Notes: a model not told the origin generated them from the letters alone. A DNA stretch of 64,000 nucleotides from Mesostigma viride (GCA_009746045.1 RPFO01002174.1:26891-90890); one strand, 5' to 3'. Positions 52,873-63,684 are shown, numbered from the stretch's first letter. Numbers and translations are program-made.

Positions 52873-55800
52873 TTAGACAGCTTGCTGAGATGGGTCCATC
52901 AGAGACTGAAGAACCTTGTATTGCACTGCTGCCTTCTGCACTAGCTTGGTCAAAGCATCAGCAGGATTGTCAACCCCAGGGATATGCTCAATATTGGCCA
53001 AGGAGGACAACTCCTTAAGAAGGAGATAATCCAAGTCCCTACTTCTGGCCATCTGCCTGTGCACAAACTGCACCATCCCCATGGAGTCTGTTTTTAGAAG
53101 AGTGGTAACCTGAAGTGGCCAAGGAGTGTTAGAAGTCATCTGATGAAGCAACTCCTTCAGATAAAGGCTTGTGTGAATGCCTTCACAAATAGCCCTGCAT
53201 TCTGCCACATCACTGCTGACAGCCACCCGTTTGTGCAGGCGACTAAACCAGCTCACCAAACTCCCCAGGCCTTCCTGTCTGAGCACAAAGAGCCCTGCAG
53301 CCCTGCCCCTGACCTTGGAGACCTGCCTGCTGTCCATTGAGCTATCCACATACAGCTCCATGCAAATGGGTTGTGATAAATCCACTGCAGACAACAGAAT
53401 GCCAGATGAAGCCCTGACCTGATCAGCCACCTTGGCAGACCCTAGCTCCACCAGCATGTCATCAGGCAACCTGGCTATGACCATAAGGTCTGGCCTGGAA
53501 ATGCCTGCCACCCAAGCAACCATGCCCCTCACCATGGGACACAGTGCCTGTGTGATGGTTGGAGGAAGCTTGCTAATGAGGGTCTCTTGATAGTCATTGC
53601 CCCCCACCAGCAGCATACGCCACTCCCCTCCCTTCTTCACCAGTGTGGCCTCCATGCCCACAAACAGCAGAGGCTCATTCTCCACCTGCCATTGCTCCCT
53701 ACCCAGAGGAAACTTGGACTTAATGATGGAGATCAGCTCCTTAAGCCACGACGTGGGAGCTATCAGATGTAGGTCATCCCCGTGCAGCGAAGCATACACT
53801 GGCAGGCCTTCCCATTGCCCCAGAAACAGACAGGGGTCTACAGGAGAGACCTTCAAGTTGCAATGCTCCTTCAGGAAACGGTTGAGAGTCTCCCTCCAGA
53901 TTATTGGACTTGACCTCAGGCCCTCCAGGCCCTTGAGGATTTTAAGGAACTCCGTGTGGATGTCCCTTTTCCATACAGCAGGCACCCTAACATAGAAAGG
54001 CGTCTTGCCCTCCCACTTTTCCTGTGCCACATCTGCATCACCCTCCAGAAATGCCCTCTTGAAGTCTATCACCACTGAGCCATAGTCCAAGCCCTTGTTG
54101 AGAAGGCCTAGAAAGACACACAGCAGCAGCCTCCAAGTATCATGCAGCATGCCAGGGGTATACAACTCCTCAGCAGTGCACTCACCAGTACCCTTGAACT
54201 CATTCAGCACTGGCCTGACATGTGGTACCTTGACCCCGTCCACCTCCTTCATCTTGATGACAAACTTGAGCTTGAGTAGACGTCGTGCAGGAGGCAGGTC
54301 ATTGACAGGTTCCACGCATTTCTTGGAGATCCAGTCCTCCCCAGATTTAATCAGACCCAGTGTGACCTGGGGACACATAATGGGAGAGGACATGAGCTTC
54401 ACCAGGCCTTGGTAGTTGATAGGGCTGTGTCCAGCAAGTGAGTGAGGACCAATGCCCAAACTGCTTGGATGACTAGCAGCTGGCAGTATGAGGTCATCAA
54501 CCAAGGGCTCCTGCCCCTGGCACACTTGCACACGCTTAACCGTCCTGGTTACTGCACGTGATAGGTGAGTGGTCCTGAAATTAATCAGTGGGACCTGACC
54601 AGCCCCTTCCTTAGTCAGGAGAGAGGACGTGATCACTACCCCATCCTGGCATAGGAAATTCTGCCCCAGAAGAGCAGGTCCTTGATAGCCCTCCAAGACA
54701 CAAAAAGCAGTGTCCTGTCCAAGGATAGGAATGAATACCTCACCCAGTACCTTCACGTGTACCCCGCCACTGAAGTCAGACACAAACTGATAGCTGGGTT
54801 CAGACATGCTGTACCCTGCTGCAGCCCTGGTCCCAATAATGGAGACCTGAGAATTAGTGTCTACCTCTAAGGCAGTGTCCAGCCCCAGATTGCCATGCCA
54901 CCTGAGCTTGGCTACCTTGGGCTGCTTCTTGGCCCTTTGTAGAGCCCCAATCAATCCAGCCAAACTTGTCCCCCTGGGCTTGGTTAGTGCCTTGGGCTTG
55001 ACAGTTGACTCCCCAGCTGTTGACCTTGCAGCCTGTTCAACAAGTACCTCTGCAACCTGGCCAGGGCTGACAGATTCCCCTGCAACAGATGTGGTCGTTG
55101 CGTCAGTGATGTCACCTGGGACCTGAAAATCCTGCAGATCCTGTGAGCCTTGTGCCTGACTGCCCTCATTCATCAGGTTAGGCTTGACATATGACCAACT
55201 CAGCCGGTGTACATGCTTTGGTTCGTCCTCCATGCTGACCAAGCATGCGTGGCTAGCTTCATCAACCTGGGTAACCACCCCAGGACTCCAGCTACCACGT
55301 TTGCCATAAAGGCTAGGTTCCTTCCAAGCTAGGACCTTCTGACCCACTTGTGGCTCCAGCATCTTCCAACCCCGGTCCTTCTCCCTCAGCTTGGCAAAGG
55401 TGACATGTGCAGCATGTTTCCAGCCCTCCAGCACATGTGGTGGGCACAGGCCATGATATAGACCCATTGGGCTGACAGCAACTCCATCATAGTAGAAGTT
55501 AACCCTGCTGTTCAGCTGCTGCTCCACGTTCCTCAGCCATGCACTCCTGACAAGTGCAGGTGCAGACAAGGGTACCCAGTCTTCAGAGATGATCAATTTC
55601 TTGACCTCCTGGATTGCCCTCTCGATAGCACCCTGCTGCCCATGAGCCTCCCTAGGTGTAACCAGCAACTCAGGAAGGGTAGGATCACCCTTGAGATGCT
55701 GAAACTGCATGTCCACCTGGATCCTTGTGGTAGGAAACTTGGCTCTTACATTCTGCAGGGCAGCCAGCAAGTACCTGTTCTTCATAGAAGGTAAATGCTC

Positions 55801-56499
55801 CAGCACCTTGTATTTCGTGTACCTGTCCACGCACACCAACAGTTGCATGCCCCTGATGTGTTGGATATCACACTGCAGATCACCAATGCTCTGAGGTAGA
55901 GCTTTGGCATGTGATTTCCTGGGCTTGTTGGAGGACAACTGGCACTTACACCGTGAGGCAGCTTGCTGACACGCCTTAAGAAGGGGTGCCCTGCCCATAC
56001 GGAAGGCAAAGTTGTTTGACAGAGAAGTGGCATGCCCAAACATGTTGTGGATTCGGGCACCCAACTCCTGGTACACAGAGGAAGCAGTCCCTGGCACAGT
56101 CAGGACTGTGCTGTCAGGTTGTCCAGCATCACCATGCTGACTTCCATCCTGTTCTGACTCAGAGCCTGAGTCACCCTGCTCATGCCCAACACCTGGACCG
56201 CCAGCAGGGACCACATGCATACCACCAGAGGCCTTCACACCCCTCTGTGGTTGTACATTGGTTTCTCTCAAAATGAGAGGTCCACCCTCGTGCCCAGCAC
56301 GAGGATGCATAGGGTCAGACATACTTACAGCTGCATCAGCTGTCAAGGACGTCTTCATAGGAACCTGTACCTCTCCAGGTGACCTGGGGCCACACTGAAC
56401 CTGGAGATCACCCTCTTGTTGCCCAGATATAAAATCTGCATTGGAGCACCTGGCCTCCCCCTTGGGTGAATTAAGGTGTGTAGGGGTTGCCTCAGACAG
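52873..56499 (-). CDS. pol: Element 3 copy A Pol: integrase-protease-reverse transcriptase-RNase H
   Basis: Open from the TGA at 56502-56500; the first ATG is at 56358. Residues are counted from that ATG. The integrase has H104/H109, C137/C139, D164, D216 and E246 (29 residues between D and E). The protease-like part has EVDTNSQVSIIG (D500) and GPALLGQNF (~560). The reverse transcriptase has VIDFKRAFLEGD (D765), GLRSSPIIW and SLHGDDLHL (HGDD 859-862). RNase H has YVDSSMDS, ECRAICEG, TDSMGM and NPADALTK. The ORF is intact. Confidence 0.93.
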   Translation of the reverse strand: MSEATPTHLNSPKGEARCSNADFISGQQEGDLQVQCGPRSPGEVQVPMKTSLTADAAVSMSDPMHPRAGHEGGPLILRETNVQPQRGVKASGGMHVVPAGGPGVGHEQGDSGSESEQDGSQHGDAGQPDSTVLTVPGTASSVYQELGARIHNMFGHATSLSNNFAFRMGRAPLLKACQQAASRCKCQLSSNKPRKSHAKALPQSIGDLQCDIQHIRGMQLLVCVDRYTKYKVLEHLPSMKNRYLLAALQNVRAKFPTTRIQVDMQFQHLKGDPTLPELLVTPREAHGQQGAIERAIQEVKKLIISEDWVPLSAPALVRSAWLRNVEQQLNSRVNFYYDGVAVSPMGLYHGLCPPHVLEGWKHAAHVTFAKLREKDRGWKMLEPQVGQKVLAWKEPSLYGKRGSWSPGVVTQVDEASHACLVSMEDEPKHVHRLSWSYVKPNLMNEGSQAQGSQDLQDFQVPGDITDATTTSVAGESVSPGQVAEVLVEQAARSTAGESTVKPKALTKPRGTSLAGLIGALQRAKKQPKVAKLRWHGNLGLDTALEVDTNSQVSIIGTRAAAGYSMSEPSYQFVSDFSGGVHVKVLGEVFIPILGQDTAFCVLEGYQGPALLGQNFLCQDGVVITSSLLTKEGAGQVPLINFRTTHLSRAVTRTVKRVQVCQGQEPLVDDLILPAASHPSSLGIGPHSLAGHSPINYQGLVKLMSSPIMCPQVTLGLIKSGEDWISKKCVEPVNDLPPARRLLKLKFVIKMKEVDGVKVPHVRPVLNEFKGTGECTAEELYTPGMLHDTWRLLLCVFLGLLNKGLDYGSVVIDFKRAFLEGDADVAQEKWEGKTPFYVRVPAVWKRDIHTEFLKILKGLEGLRSSPIIWRETLNRFLKEHCNLKVSPVDPCLFLGQWEGLPVYASLHGDDLHLIAPTSWLKELISIIKSKFPLGREQWQVENEPLLFVGMEATLVKKGGEWRMLLVGGNDYQETLISKLPPTITQALCPMVRGMVAWVAGISRPDLMVIARLPDDMLVELGSAKVADQVRASSGILLSAVDLSQPICMELYVDSSMDSRQVSKVRGRAAGLFVLRQEGLGSLVSWFSRLHKRVAVSSDVAECRAICEGIHTSLYLKELLHQMTSNTPWPLQVTTLLKTDSMGMVQFVHRQMARSRDLDYLLLKELSSLANIEHIPGVDNPADALTKLVQKAAVQYKVLQSLMDPSQQAV

Positions 56500-57615
56500 T
56501 CACTGCTCCTTGTTGTCTTCTTGCTGACTGCCCTTTGAAGGCTGGCCTGCCTGGGACTTGTTGTTGTTCTTCTTGTTGTTGTTGTTATTCTTGTTGCTGC
56601 CCTGGCCCTGGGACTTCTTGAAGCTGGGACACTCCTTCTTGATGTGCCCCCACCCCTTGCACAGGTAGCATTGTATCTTGGACTTGCCCTGGCCACTGCC
56701 CCCATTGTCAGACGCGTTGCCCTGCTTGGGCTGACCACCCACCCGCCTGAACACCGACTTGGAGTGTGACCTCCTGTCAGAATCAGGTGAATGATCTCCC
56801 TTGCGCTTGTGATGGTTGCCCCTACGCCCTCCTTGGCTTCGGTCAGCCTCAGACGTCTTGGAGCCACCCTGGGTACGCCCGCCTGCCTGGGTAGCCTTCA
56901 CTGCTGGCACTCCACCCTCAAACAGCTCCTCTGCCTCGAGAGCTTGTTTAATGATGACCTTGTAGGCCTTCAGGGTAGAGTGTGGGGCACACATGACTTT
57001 TAAGGAGCCACGTGTCGCCTTATCCAGCCCAGAAACCTTGAGCCAGTTGGTTAGGGCTATGTTATCAGCGACATTAAAGCCGTGAGCCCTGCCCTCCTCA
57101 ACCATCTTACAATAGTTGAGAAAGTTCTGGATCAGGTCCCCCTTGACCTCCCACCCTTGATACTTGTCCTGCCAATGGATGCCGACCTTCTTGCGTTGGT
57201 CCTCCAGCAGCTCCTTCAGCTCAGCCACGTACAGTGCCCAGGCCTTATTGGCCTTTTTGCACTCCCTGGTTAGGTCCTTAATCTGGTCAGTACACTTGCC
57301 AAAAGTGCTACTGCCTATCCAGATTTGATAGTAATTTGTACCACCGTACAAGCTAGGGAACCCTTCCAATCCCTCCACAAACTCTTCAGCCTGCTTAGGC
57401 TTGGAGTCTGAGGTTACAGGCTGCAACTGATTGACAATTAAAAGACCCTGTGTGGTAAGATCAAAGCCATGAATAGCTTGTGCATTATTATTATTGTGAG
57501 GAAGGTTGGTAATCTCTCCGGTAAGCCCCACGTCATCTACGTGAGCGGTTCCACTACCAGCACCCCCATTATTATTCCCACTGGCTGGACCCTTGCTACG
57601 GCGTCCCTCAGCCAT
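56500..57615 (-). CDS. gag: Element 3 copy A Gag, intact, with zinc knuckle
   Basis: 371 codons from ATG 57615 (MAEGRRSKGPASGNN). The capsid part has GDLIQNFLNYCKMVEEGRAHG and NIALTNWLKVSGLDKATRGS; then come a basic linker, the zinc knuckle CYLCKGWGHIKKEC and an Asn/Lys-rich tail. It ends at TGA (56502-56500) in the context CAG TGA CTG, and pol follows in the same frame. It is the only uninterrupted gag of the family here and shows that the G-run shifts in elements 1 and 2 are lesions. Confidence 0.92.
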   Translation of the reverse strand: MAEGRRSKGPASGNNNGGAGSGTAHVDDVGLTGEITNLPHNNNNAQAIHGFDLTTQGLLIVNQLQPVTSDSKPKQAEEFVEGLEGFPSLYGGTNYYQIWIGSSTFGKCTDQIKDLTRECKKANKAWALYVAELKELLEDQRKKVGIHWQDKYQGWEVKGDLIQNFLNYCKMVEEGRAHGFNVADNIALTNWLKVSGLDKATRGSLKVMCAPHSTLKAYKVIIKQALEAEELFEGGVPAVKATQAGGRTQGGSKTSEADRSQGGRRGNHHKRKGDHSPDSDRRSHSKSVFRRVGGQPKQGNASDNGGSGQGKSKIQCYLCKGWGHIKKECPSFKKSQGQGSNKNNNNNKKNNNKSQAGQPSKGSQQEDNKEQ

Positions 57616-57785
57616 CCTGCACTACCAGCTATTCAAAGAACACCTTAACAAAGCAGCAGAAAATATGTACAAAATTTTTGTGTCGCCACTGCCGCCTGCG
57701 CCGGTGTCGCTGCCGCCCCGCGAAATGCCGCTGAAAATTCGACAAAAAAAATGTCGACGAGTACTGCAGAAGAAAATTAGGCCGA

Positions 57786-58496
57786 CTAGTAGTCAAGGCC
57801 CCTGAAGTCGCAGTACGTGTATACGAACTCACGATCCTCCATATCCAGCTCCGGACCTGCACCGGTATGAATTAAAACCGGCGTGCTCCCCGCCGCGTAA
57901 GTTGCGACGCGCCGACGCGCGACGAGGCGCAGAGGATGTGTAAAGATCGTCAATAATTCCCACCCCGCGGGAATCCACTCTCGCACAGAGGCGAGAAATG
58001 CCACCAGGTTAATTAAAACCTGGCGCTCGCGACTGCGTACGCCGCGAGTGAGCAGCGATAACAGCGCGAGATCCTGAAACAAATTTGTCGACACCGCCGG
58101 CGCGCCCCCCGTGCGTAGCGATGCCCAGTTTTGCAGGTTTCTCTGGTAACCGGTGAGTGAAGAGAGGACGTTGTCCAACTCCTCAATGGCAGTCGTGACT
58201 TCGGTCACCGACCGCAAACCTCCCCGCACCTGGACCGTAAATGTCGATAAAATGTTTCGAATCTGGTCCAACAGGTTGCGGATTGCCGGCACCAGTGCTG
58301 GCAAATCGGGGTCCTCGGGGTTATCCCCGAGCAATGCGTGAGCTGCACGCTGCTGACGATGAAGCTCGTCGAGCGAGACCGTTACTTCGTCGAGCAATTG
58401 TTGCCACGACGGCACCGTCGGTCTTGACGAAGAACCAGCCGGCGGAGCGGCTATTTCCTCATCGTCCGGAATCCGAAATTCTTCCGAATTTGGCAT
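57786..58496 (-). CDS. Accessory ORF upstream of gag (element 3 copy A)
   Basis: 236 codons from ATG 58496 (MPNSEEFRIPDDEEIAAPP). It is mostly predicted helix (LLDEVTVSLDELHRQQRAAHALLG, then IRNLLDQIRNILSTF) with a hydrophobic segment (QVLINLVAFLASVREWI). RPTVPSWQQLLDEV is a weak counterpart of the RPPV...QFVDD motif of elements 1 and 2. Same position, between the element start and gag, about 170 bp before the gag ATG. Function unknown. Confidence 0.72.
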   Translation of the reverse strand: MPNSEEFRIPDDEEIAAPPAGSSSRPTVPSWQQLLDEVTVSLDELHRQQRAAHALLGDNPEDPDLPALVPAIRNLLDQIRNILSTFTVQVRGGLRSVTEVTTAIEELDNVLSSLTGYQRNLQNWASLRTGGAPAVSTNLFQDLALLSLLTRGVRSRERQVLINLVAFLASVREWIPAGWELLTIFTHPLRLVARRRVATYAAGSTPVLIHTGAGPELDMEDREFVYTYCDFRGLDY

Positions 58497-59019
58497 TCTT
58501 ACCCTCACAACTCGTATTACAATAGTTTGCCTGTCATTCTCTCAACAGGGGTCTATTGGCGCCCGTCTTACGGCGCCCGTCTACTTGCCAGATGGTAAAC
58601 TGCCACAGCAAACAAATGACAAAATGAAACACATAGGCAACAATTAAATCCTGCCCTGGGGAACTAGGGAAGTCTGAACAGGCAAACACCTGAACAGGCC
58701 AGCTTGTAGAAACATAATACCAGGGAATCGAACCCCGCCCTATAAACCCCAGAATAAAGGTTCCCAGACCATTGTGAGAGGTATGTACAAATATACATTT
58801 CTTTTAAAATAGAATACATGGTCTGTAATGGACCTGTCAACCTTGTGTAGTCAACAGCATGAACCCCAGCCAAAACCTGGCTGTATCCTGATTAAAATCA
58901 GAGTGAGTGTACCATGGTCCATGAGCCTTAGTACAGACTAAAATACAGGTATTATGCCAGTCACAATGCTGACACTACCACACAATCTGCTCTCCAATGC
59001 CCTATAACCATGCACCAGC

Positions 59020-62000
59020 TTAGACAGCTTGCTGAGATGGGTCCATCAGAGACTGAAGAACCTTGTATTGCACTGCTGCCTTCTGCACTAGCTTGGTCAA
59101 AGCATCAGCAGGATTGTCAACCCCAGGGATATGCTCAATATTGGCCAAGGAGGACAATTCCTTAAGAAGGAGATAATCCAAGTCCCTACTTCTGGCCATC
59201 TGCCTGTGCACAAACTGCACCATCCCCATGGAGTCTGTTTTTAGAAGAGTGGTAACCTGAAGTGGCCAAGGAGTGTTAGAAGTCATCTGATGAAGCAACT
59301 CCTTCAGATAAAGGCTTGTGTGAATGCCTTCACAAATAGCCCTGCATTCTGCCACATCACTGCTGACAGCCACCCGTTTGTGCAGGCGACTAAACCAGCT
59401 CACCAAACTCCCCAGGCCTTCCTGTCTGAGCACAAAGAGCCCTGCAGCCCTGCCCCTGACCTTGGAGACCTGCCTGCTGTCCATTGAGCTATCCACATAC
59501 AGCTCCATGCAAATGGGTTGTGATAAATCCACTGCAGACAACAGAATGCCAGATGAAGCCCTGACCTGATCAGCCACCTTGGCAGACCCTAGCTCCACCA
59601 GCATGTCATCAGGCAACCTGGCTATGACCATAAGGTCTGGCCTGGAAATGCCTGCCACCCAAGCAACCATGCCCCTCACCATGGGACACAGTGCCTGTGT
59701 GATGGTTGGAGGAAGCTTGCTAATGAGGGTCTCTTGATAGTCATTGCCCCCCACCAGCAGCATACGCCACTCCCCTCCCTTCTTCACCAGTGTGGCCTCC
59801 ATGCCCACAAACAGCAGAGGCTCATTCTCCACCTGCCATTGCTCCCTACCCAGAGGAAACTTGGACTTAATGATGGAGATCAGCTCCTTAAGCCACGACG
59901 TGGGAGCTATCAGATGTAGGTCATCCCCGTGCAGCGAAGCATACACTGGCAGGCCTTCCCATTGCCCCAGAAACAGACAGGGGTCTACAGGAGAGACCTT
60001 CAAGTTGCAATGCTCCTTCAGGAAACGGTTGAGAGTCTCCCTCCAGATTATTGGACTTGACCTCAGGCCCTCCAGGCCCTTGAGGATTTTAAGGAACTCC
60101 GTGTGGATGTCCCTTTTCCATACAGCAGGCACCCTAACATAGAAAGGCGTCTTGCCCTCCCACTTTTCCTGTGCCACATCTGCATCACCCTCCAGAAATG
60201 CCCTCTTGAAGTCTATCACCACTGAGCCATAGTCCAAGCCCTTGTTGAGAAGGCCTAGAAAGACACACAGCAGCAGCCTCCAAGTATCATGCAGCATGCC
60301 AGGGGTATACAACTCCTCAGCAGTGCACTCACCAGTACCCTTGAACTCATTCAGCACTGGCCTGACATGTGGTACCTTGACCCCGTCCACCTCCTTCATC
60401 TTGATGACAAACTTGAGCTTGAGTAGACGTCGTGCAGGAGGCAGGTCATTGACAGGTTCCACGCATTTCTTGGAGATCCAGTCCTCCCCAGATTTAATCA
60501 GACCCAGTGTTACCTGGGGACACATAATGGGAGAGGACATGAGCTTCACCAGGCCTTGGTAGTTGATAGGGCTGTGTCCAGCAAGTGAGTGAGGACCAAT
60601 GCCCAAACTGCTTGGATGACTAGCAGCTGGCAGTATGAGGTCATCAACCAAGGGCTCCTGCCCCTGGCACACTTGCACACGCTTAACCGTCCTGGTTACT
60701 GCACGTGATAGGTGAGTGGTCCTGAAATTAATCAGTGGGACCTGACCAGCCCCTTCCTTAGTCAGGAGAGAGGACGTGATCACTACCCCATCCTGGCATA
60801 GGAAATTCTGCCCCAGAAGAGCAGGTCCTTGATAGCCCTCCAAGACACAAAAAGCAGTGTCCTGTCCAAGGATAGGAATGAATACCTCACCCAGTACCTT
60901 CACGTGTACCCCGCCACTGAAGTCAGACACAAACTGATAGCTGGGTTCAGACATGCTGTACCCTGCTGCAGCCCTGGTCCCAATAATGGAGACCTGAGAA
61001 TTAGTGTCTACCTCTAAGGCAGTGTCCAGCCCCAGATTGCCATGCCACCTGAGCTTGGCTACCTTGGGCTGCTTCTTGGCCCTTTGTAGAGCCCCAATCA
61101 ATCCAGCCAAACTTGTCCCCCTGGGCTTGGTTAGTGCCTTGGGCTTGACAGTTGACTCCCCAGCTGTTGACCTTGCAGCCTGTTCAACAAGTACCTCTGC
61201 AACCTGGCCAGGGCTGACAGATTCCCCTGCAACAGATGTGGTCGTTGCGTCAGTGATGTCACCTGGGACCTGAAAATCCTGCAGATCCTGTGAGCCTTGT
61301 GCCTGACTGCCCTCATTCATCAGGTTAGGCTTGACATATGACCAACTCAGCCGGTGTACATGCTTTGGTTCGTCCTCCATGCTGACCAAGCATGCGTGGC
61401 TAGCTTCATCAACCTGGGTAACCACCCCAGGACTCCAGCTACCACGTTTGCCATAAAGGCTAGGTTCCTTCCAAGCTAGGACCTTCTGACCCACTTGTGG
61501 CTCCAGCATCTTCCAACCCCGGTCCTTCTCCCTCAGCTTGGCAAAGGTGACATGTGCAGCATGTTTCCAGCCCTCCAGCACATGTGGTGGGCACAGGCCA
61601 TGATATAGACCCATTGGGCTGACAGCAACTCCATCATAGTAGAAGTTAACCCTGCTGTTCAGCTGCTGCTCCACGTTCCTCAGCCATGCACTCCTGACAA
61701 GTGCAGGTGCAGACAAGGGTACCCAGTCTTCAGAGATGATCAATTTCTTGACCTCCTGGATTGCCCTCTCGATAGCACCCTGCTGCCCATGAGCCTCCCT
61801 AGGTGTAACCAGCAACTCAGGAAGGGTAGGATCACCCTTGAGATGCTGAAACTGCATGTCCACCTGGATCCTTGTGGTAGGAAACTTGGCTCTTACATTC
61901 TGCAGGGCAGCCAGCAAGTACCTGTTCTTCATAGAAGGTAAATGCTCCAGCACCTTGTATTTCGTGTACCTGTCCACGCACACCAACAGTTGCATGCCCC

Positions 62001-62646
62001 TGATGTGTTGGATATCACACTGCAGATCACCAATGCTCTGAGGTAGAGCTTTGGCATGTGATTTCCTGGGCTTGTTGGAGGACAACTGGCACTTACACCG
62101 TGAGGCAGCTTGCTGACACGCCTTAAGAAGGGGTGCCCTGCCCATACGGAAGGCAAAGTTGTTTGACAGAGAAGTGGCATGCCCAAACATGTTGTGGATT
62201 CGGGCACCCAACTCCTGGTACACAGAGGAAGCAGTCCCTGGCACAGTCAGGACTGTGCTGTCAGGTTGTCCAGCATCACCATGCTGACTTCCATCCTGTT
62301 CTGACTCAGAGCCTGAGTCACCCTGCTCATGCCCAACACCTGGACCGCCAGCAGGGACCACATGCATACCACCAGAGGCCTTCACACCCCTCTGTGGTTG
62401 TACATTGGTTTCTCTCAAAATGAGAGGTCCACCCTCGTGCCCAGCACGAGGATGCATAGGGTCAGACATACTTACAGCTGCATCAGCTGTCAAGGACGTC
62501 TTCATAGGAACCTGTACCTCTCCAGGTGACCTGGGGCCACACTGAACCTGGAGATCACCCTCTTGTTGCCCAGATATAAAATCTGCATTGGAGCACCTGG
62601 CCTCCCCCTTGGGTGAATTAAGGTGTGTAGGGGTTGCCTCAGACAG
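59020..62646 (-). CDS. pol: Element 3 copy B Pol, intact
   Basis: From ATG 62505 the encoded protein matches the Pol of copy A; the nucleotide differences I noticed (for example near 59154 and 60511) are silent or nearly so. The same motifs are present and the same CAG TGA CTG precedes it. Recent duplication, or possibly an assembly duplicate. Confidence 0.9.
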   Translation of the reverse strand: MSEATPTHLNSPKGEARCSNADFISGQQEGDLQVQCGPRSPGEVQVPMKTSLTADAAVSMSDPMHPRAGHEGGPLILRETNVQPQRGVKASGGMHVVPAGGPGVGHEQGDSGSESEQDGSQHGDAGQPDSTVLTVPGTASSVYQELGARIHNMFGHATSLSNNFAFRMGRAPLLKACQQAASRCKCQLSSNKPRKSHAKALPQSIGDLQCDIQHIRGMQLLVCVDRYTKYKVLEHLPSMKNRYLLAALQNVRAKFPTTRIQVDMQFQHLKGDPTLPELLVTPREAHGQQGAIERAIQEVKKLIISEDWVPLSAPALVRSAWLRNVEQQLNSRVNFYYDGVAVSPMGLYHGLCPPHVLEGWKHAAHVTFAKLREKDRGWKMLEPQVGQKVLAWKEPSLYGKRGSWSPGVVTQVDEASHACLVSMEDEPKHVHRLSWSYVKPNLMNEGSQAQGSQDLQDFQVPGDITDATTTSVAGESVSPGQVAEVLVEQAARSTAGESTVKPKALTKPRGTSLAGLIGALQRAKKQPKVAKLRWHGNLGLDTALEVDTNSQVSIIGTRAAAGYSMSEPSYQFVSDFSGGVHVKVLGEVFIPILGQDTAFCVLEGYQGPALLGQNFLCQDGVVITSSLLTKEGAGQVPLINFRTTHLSRAVTRTVKRVQVCQGQEPLVDDLILPAASHPSSLGIGPHSLAGHSPINYQGLVKLMSSPIMCPQVTLGLIKSGEDWISKKCVEPVNDLPPARRLLKLKFVIKMKEVDGVKVPHVRPVLNEFKGTGECTAEELYTPGMLHDTWRLLLCVFLGLLNKGLDYGSVVIDFKRAFLEGDADVAQEKWEGKTPFYVRVPAVWKRDIHTEFLKILKGLEGLRSSPIIWRETLNRFLKEHCNLKVSPVDPCLFLGQWEGLPVYASLHGDDLHLIAPTSWLKELISIIKSKFPLGREQWQVENEPLLFVGMEATLVKKGGEWRMLLVGGNDYQETLISKLPPTITQALCPMVRGMVAWVAGISRPDLMVIARLPDDMLVELGSAKVADQVRASSGILLSAVDLSQPICMELYVDSSMDSRQVSKVRGRAAGLFVLRQEGLGSLVSWFSRLHKRVAVSSDVAECRAICEGIHTSLYLKELLHQMTSNTPWPLQVTTLLKTDSMGMVQFVHRQMARSRDLDYLLLKELSSLANIEHIPGVDNPADALTKLVQKAAVQYKVLQSLMDPSQQAV

Positions 62647-63289
62647 TCACTGCTCCTTGTTGTCTTCTTGCTGACTGCCCTTTGAAGGCTGGCCTGCCTG
62701 GGACTTGTTGTTGTTCTTCTTGTTGTTGTTGTTATTCTTGTTGCTGCCCTGGCCCTGGGACTTCTTGAAGCTGGGACACTCCTTCTTGATGTGCCCCCAC
62801 CCCTTGCACAGGTAGCATTGTATCTTGGACTTGCCCTGGCCACTGCCCCCATTGTCAGACGCGTTGCCCTGCTTGGGCTGACCACCCACCCGCCTGAACA
62901 CCGACTTGGAGTGTGACCTCCTGTCAGAATCAGGTGAATGATCTCCCTTGCGCTTGTGATGGTTGCCCCTACGCCCTCCTTGGCTTCGGTCAGCCTCAGA
63001 CGTCTTGGAGCCACCCTGGGTACGCCCGCCTGCCTGGGTAGCCTTCACTGCTGGCACTCCACCCTCAAACAGCTCCTCTGCCTCGAGAGCTTGTTTAATG
63101 ATGACCTTGTAGGCCTTCAGGGTAGAGTGTGGGGCACACATGACTTTTAAGGAGCCACGTGTCGCCTTATCCAGCCCAGAAACCTTGAGCCAGTTGGTTA
63201 GGGCTATGTTATCAGCGACATTAAAGCCGTGAGCCCTGCCCTCCTCAACCATCTTACAATAGTTGAGAAAGTTCTGGATCAGGTCCCCC
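62647..63289 (-). pseudogene. gag: Element 3 copy B gag, 5'-truncated
   Basis: It keeps the capsid C terminus (GDLIQNFLNYCKMVEEG onward), the zinc knuckle and the tail, all identical to copy A, but lacks the first ~150 residues. The open frame begins in foreign sequence (MRVTDTGCTNVKM) upstream of the junction. Confidence 0.87.
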
Positions 63290-63456
63290 ATCTTTACGTT
63301 TGTACATCCTGTGTCCGTTACCCTCACGCCTTACTTTGTCAAGTGGTATTTTAATTGTCATGGATTTATTGTACTTATATTGAATATGTACTGGGTTTTA
63401 TGGGATTAGTATCTGGGATTAATGTAACTCACCGCCAGAAGGTCATTGTACTGGAG
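63290..63456. other. Junction segment between element 3 copy B and LTR F
   Basis: It carries a short copy of an LTR F word (GTACATCCTGTGTCCGT) near 63302-63319, so it looks chimeric. No gene. Confidence 0.5.
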
Positions 63457-63684
63457 ATCAATTGACCATCAAGTCCTGTACAAGTCCTGTCAACGTCCTG
63501 CGGACTATCAAAGTGACACTTGTACATCCTGTGTCCGTACGCGCCCACAGTGGCGCGCCGGGTACTGTCGGCACAGCCTAGGAAACGTCATAACTTTTAC
63601 GTTCCTTAACCAAATGAGGCGTTCAAGGTGCCGTTGGAAAGAGCGTAACAATCTCTATCCATCTAACGTAAATCCTTTACGTTA
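63457..63684 (-). repeat. LTR F, second copy, inverted relative to 41937
   Basis: On the - strand it starts AGTTAACGTAAAGG at 63684, preceded by the purine tract CTAAAGAAAAGAAGGGATTGG (63705-63685). It should therefore be the 3' LTR of an element whose body lies to the right. The match to 41937-42166 ends at GATGGTCAATTGAT. Confidence 0.75.

Larger units (their letters stand above)
52637..58496 (-). mobile_element. Element 3 copy A: complete coding set, no LTR seen
   Basis: On the - strand: accessory ORF (58496-57786), gag (57615-56500), TGA, pol (to 52873) and part of the 3' UTR (to 52637). The 5' side abuts the 3' UTR of copy B directly. No AGTTAA...TTAACT LTR lies between them. Confidence 0.85.
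58497..63289 (-). mobile_element. Element 3 copy B: pol intact, gag truncated
   Basis: 3' UTR (58497-59019, T-arm at 58721-58737), pol, TGA at 62649-62647 and the C-terminal part of gag to 63289. There the sequence leaves gag after AGGTCCCCC and enters unrelated DNA. It is almost identical to copy A throughout. Confidence 0.87.
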
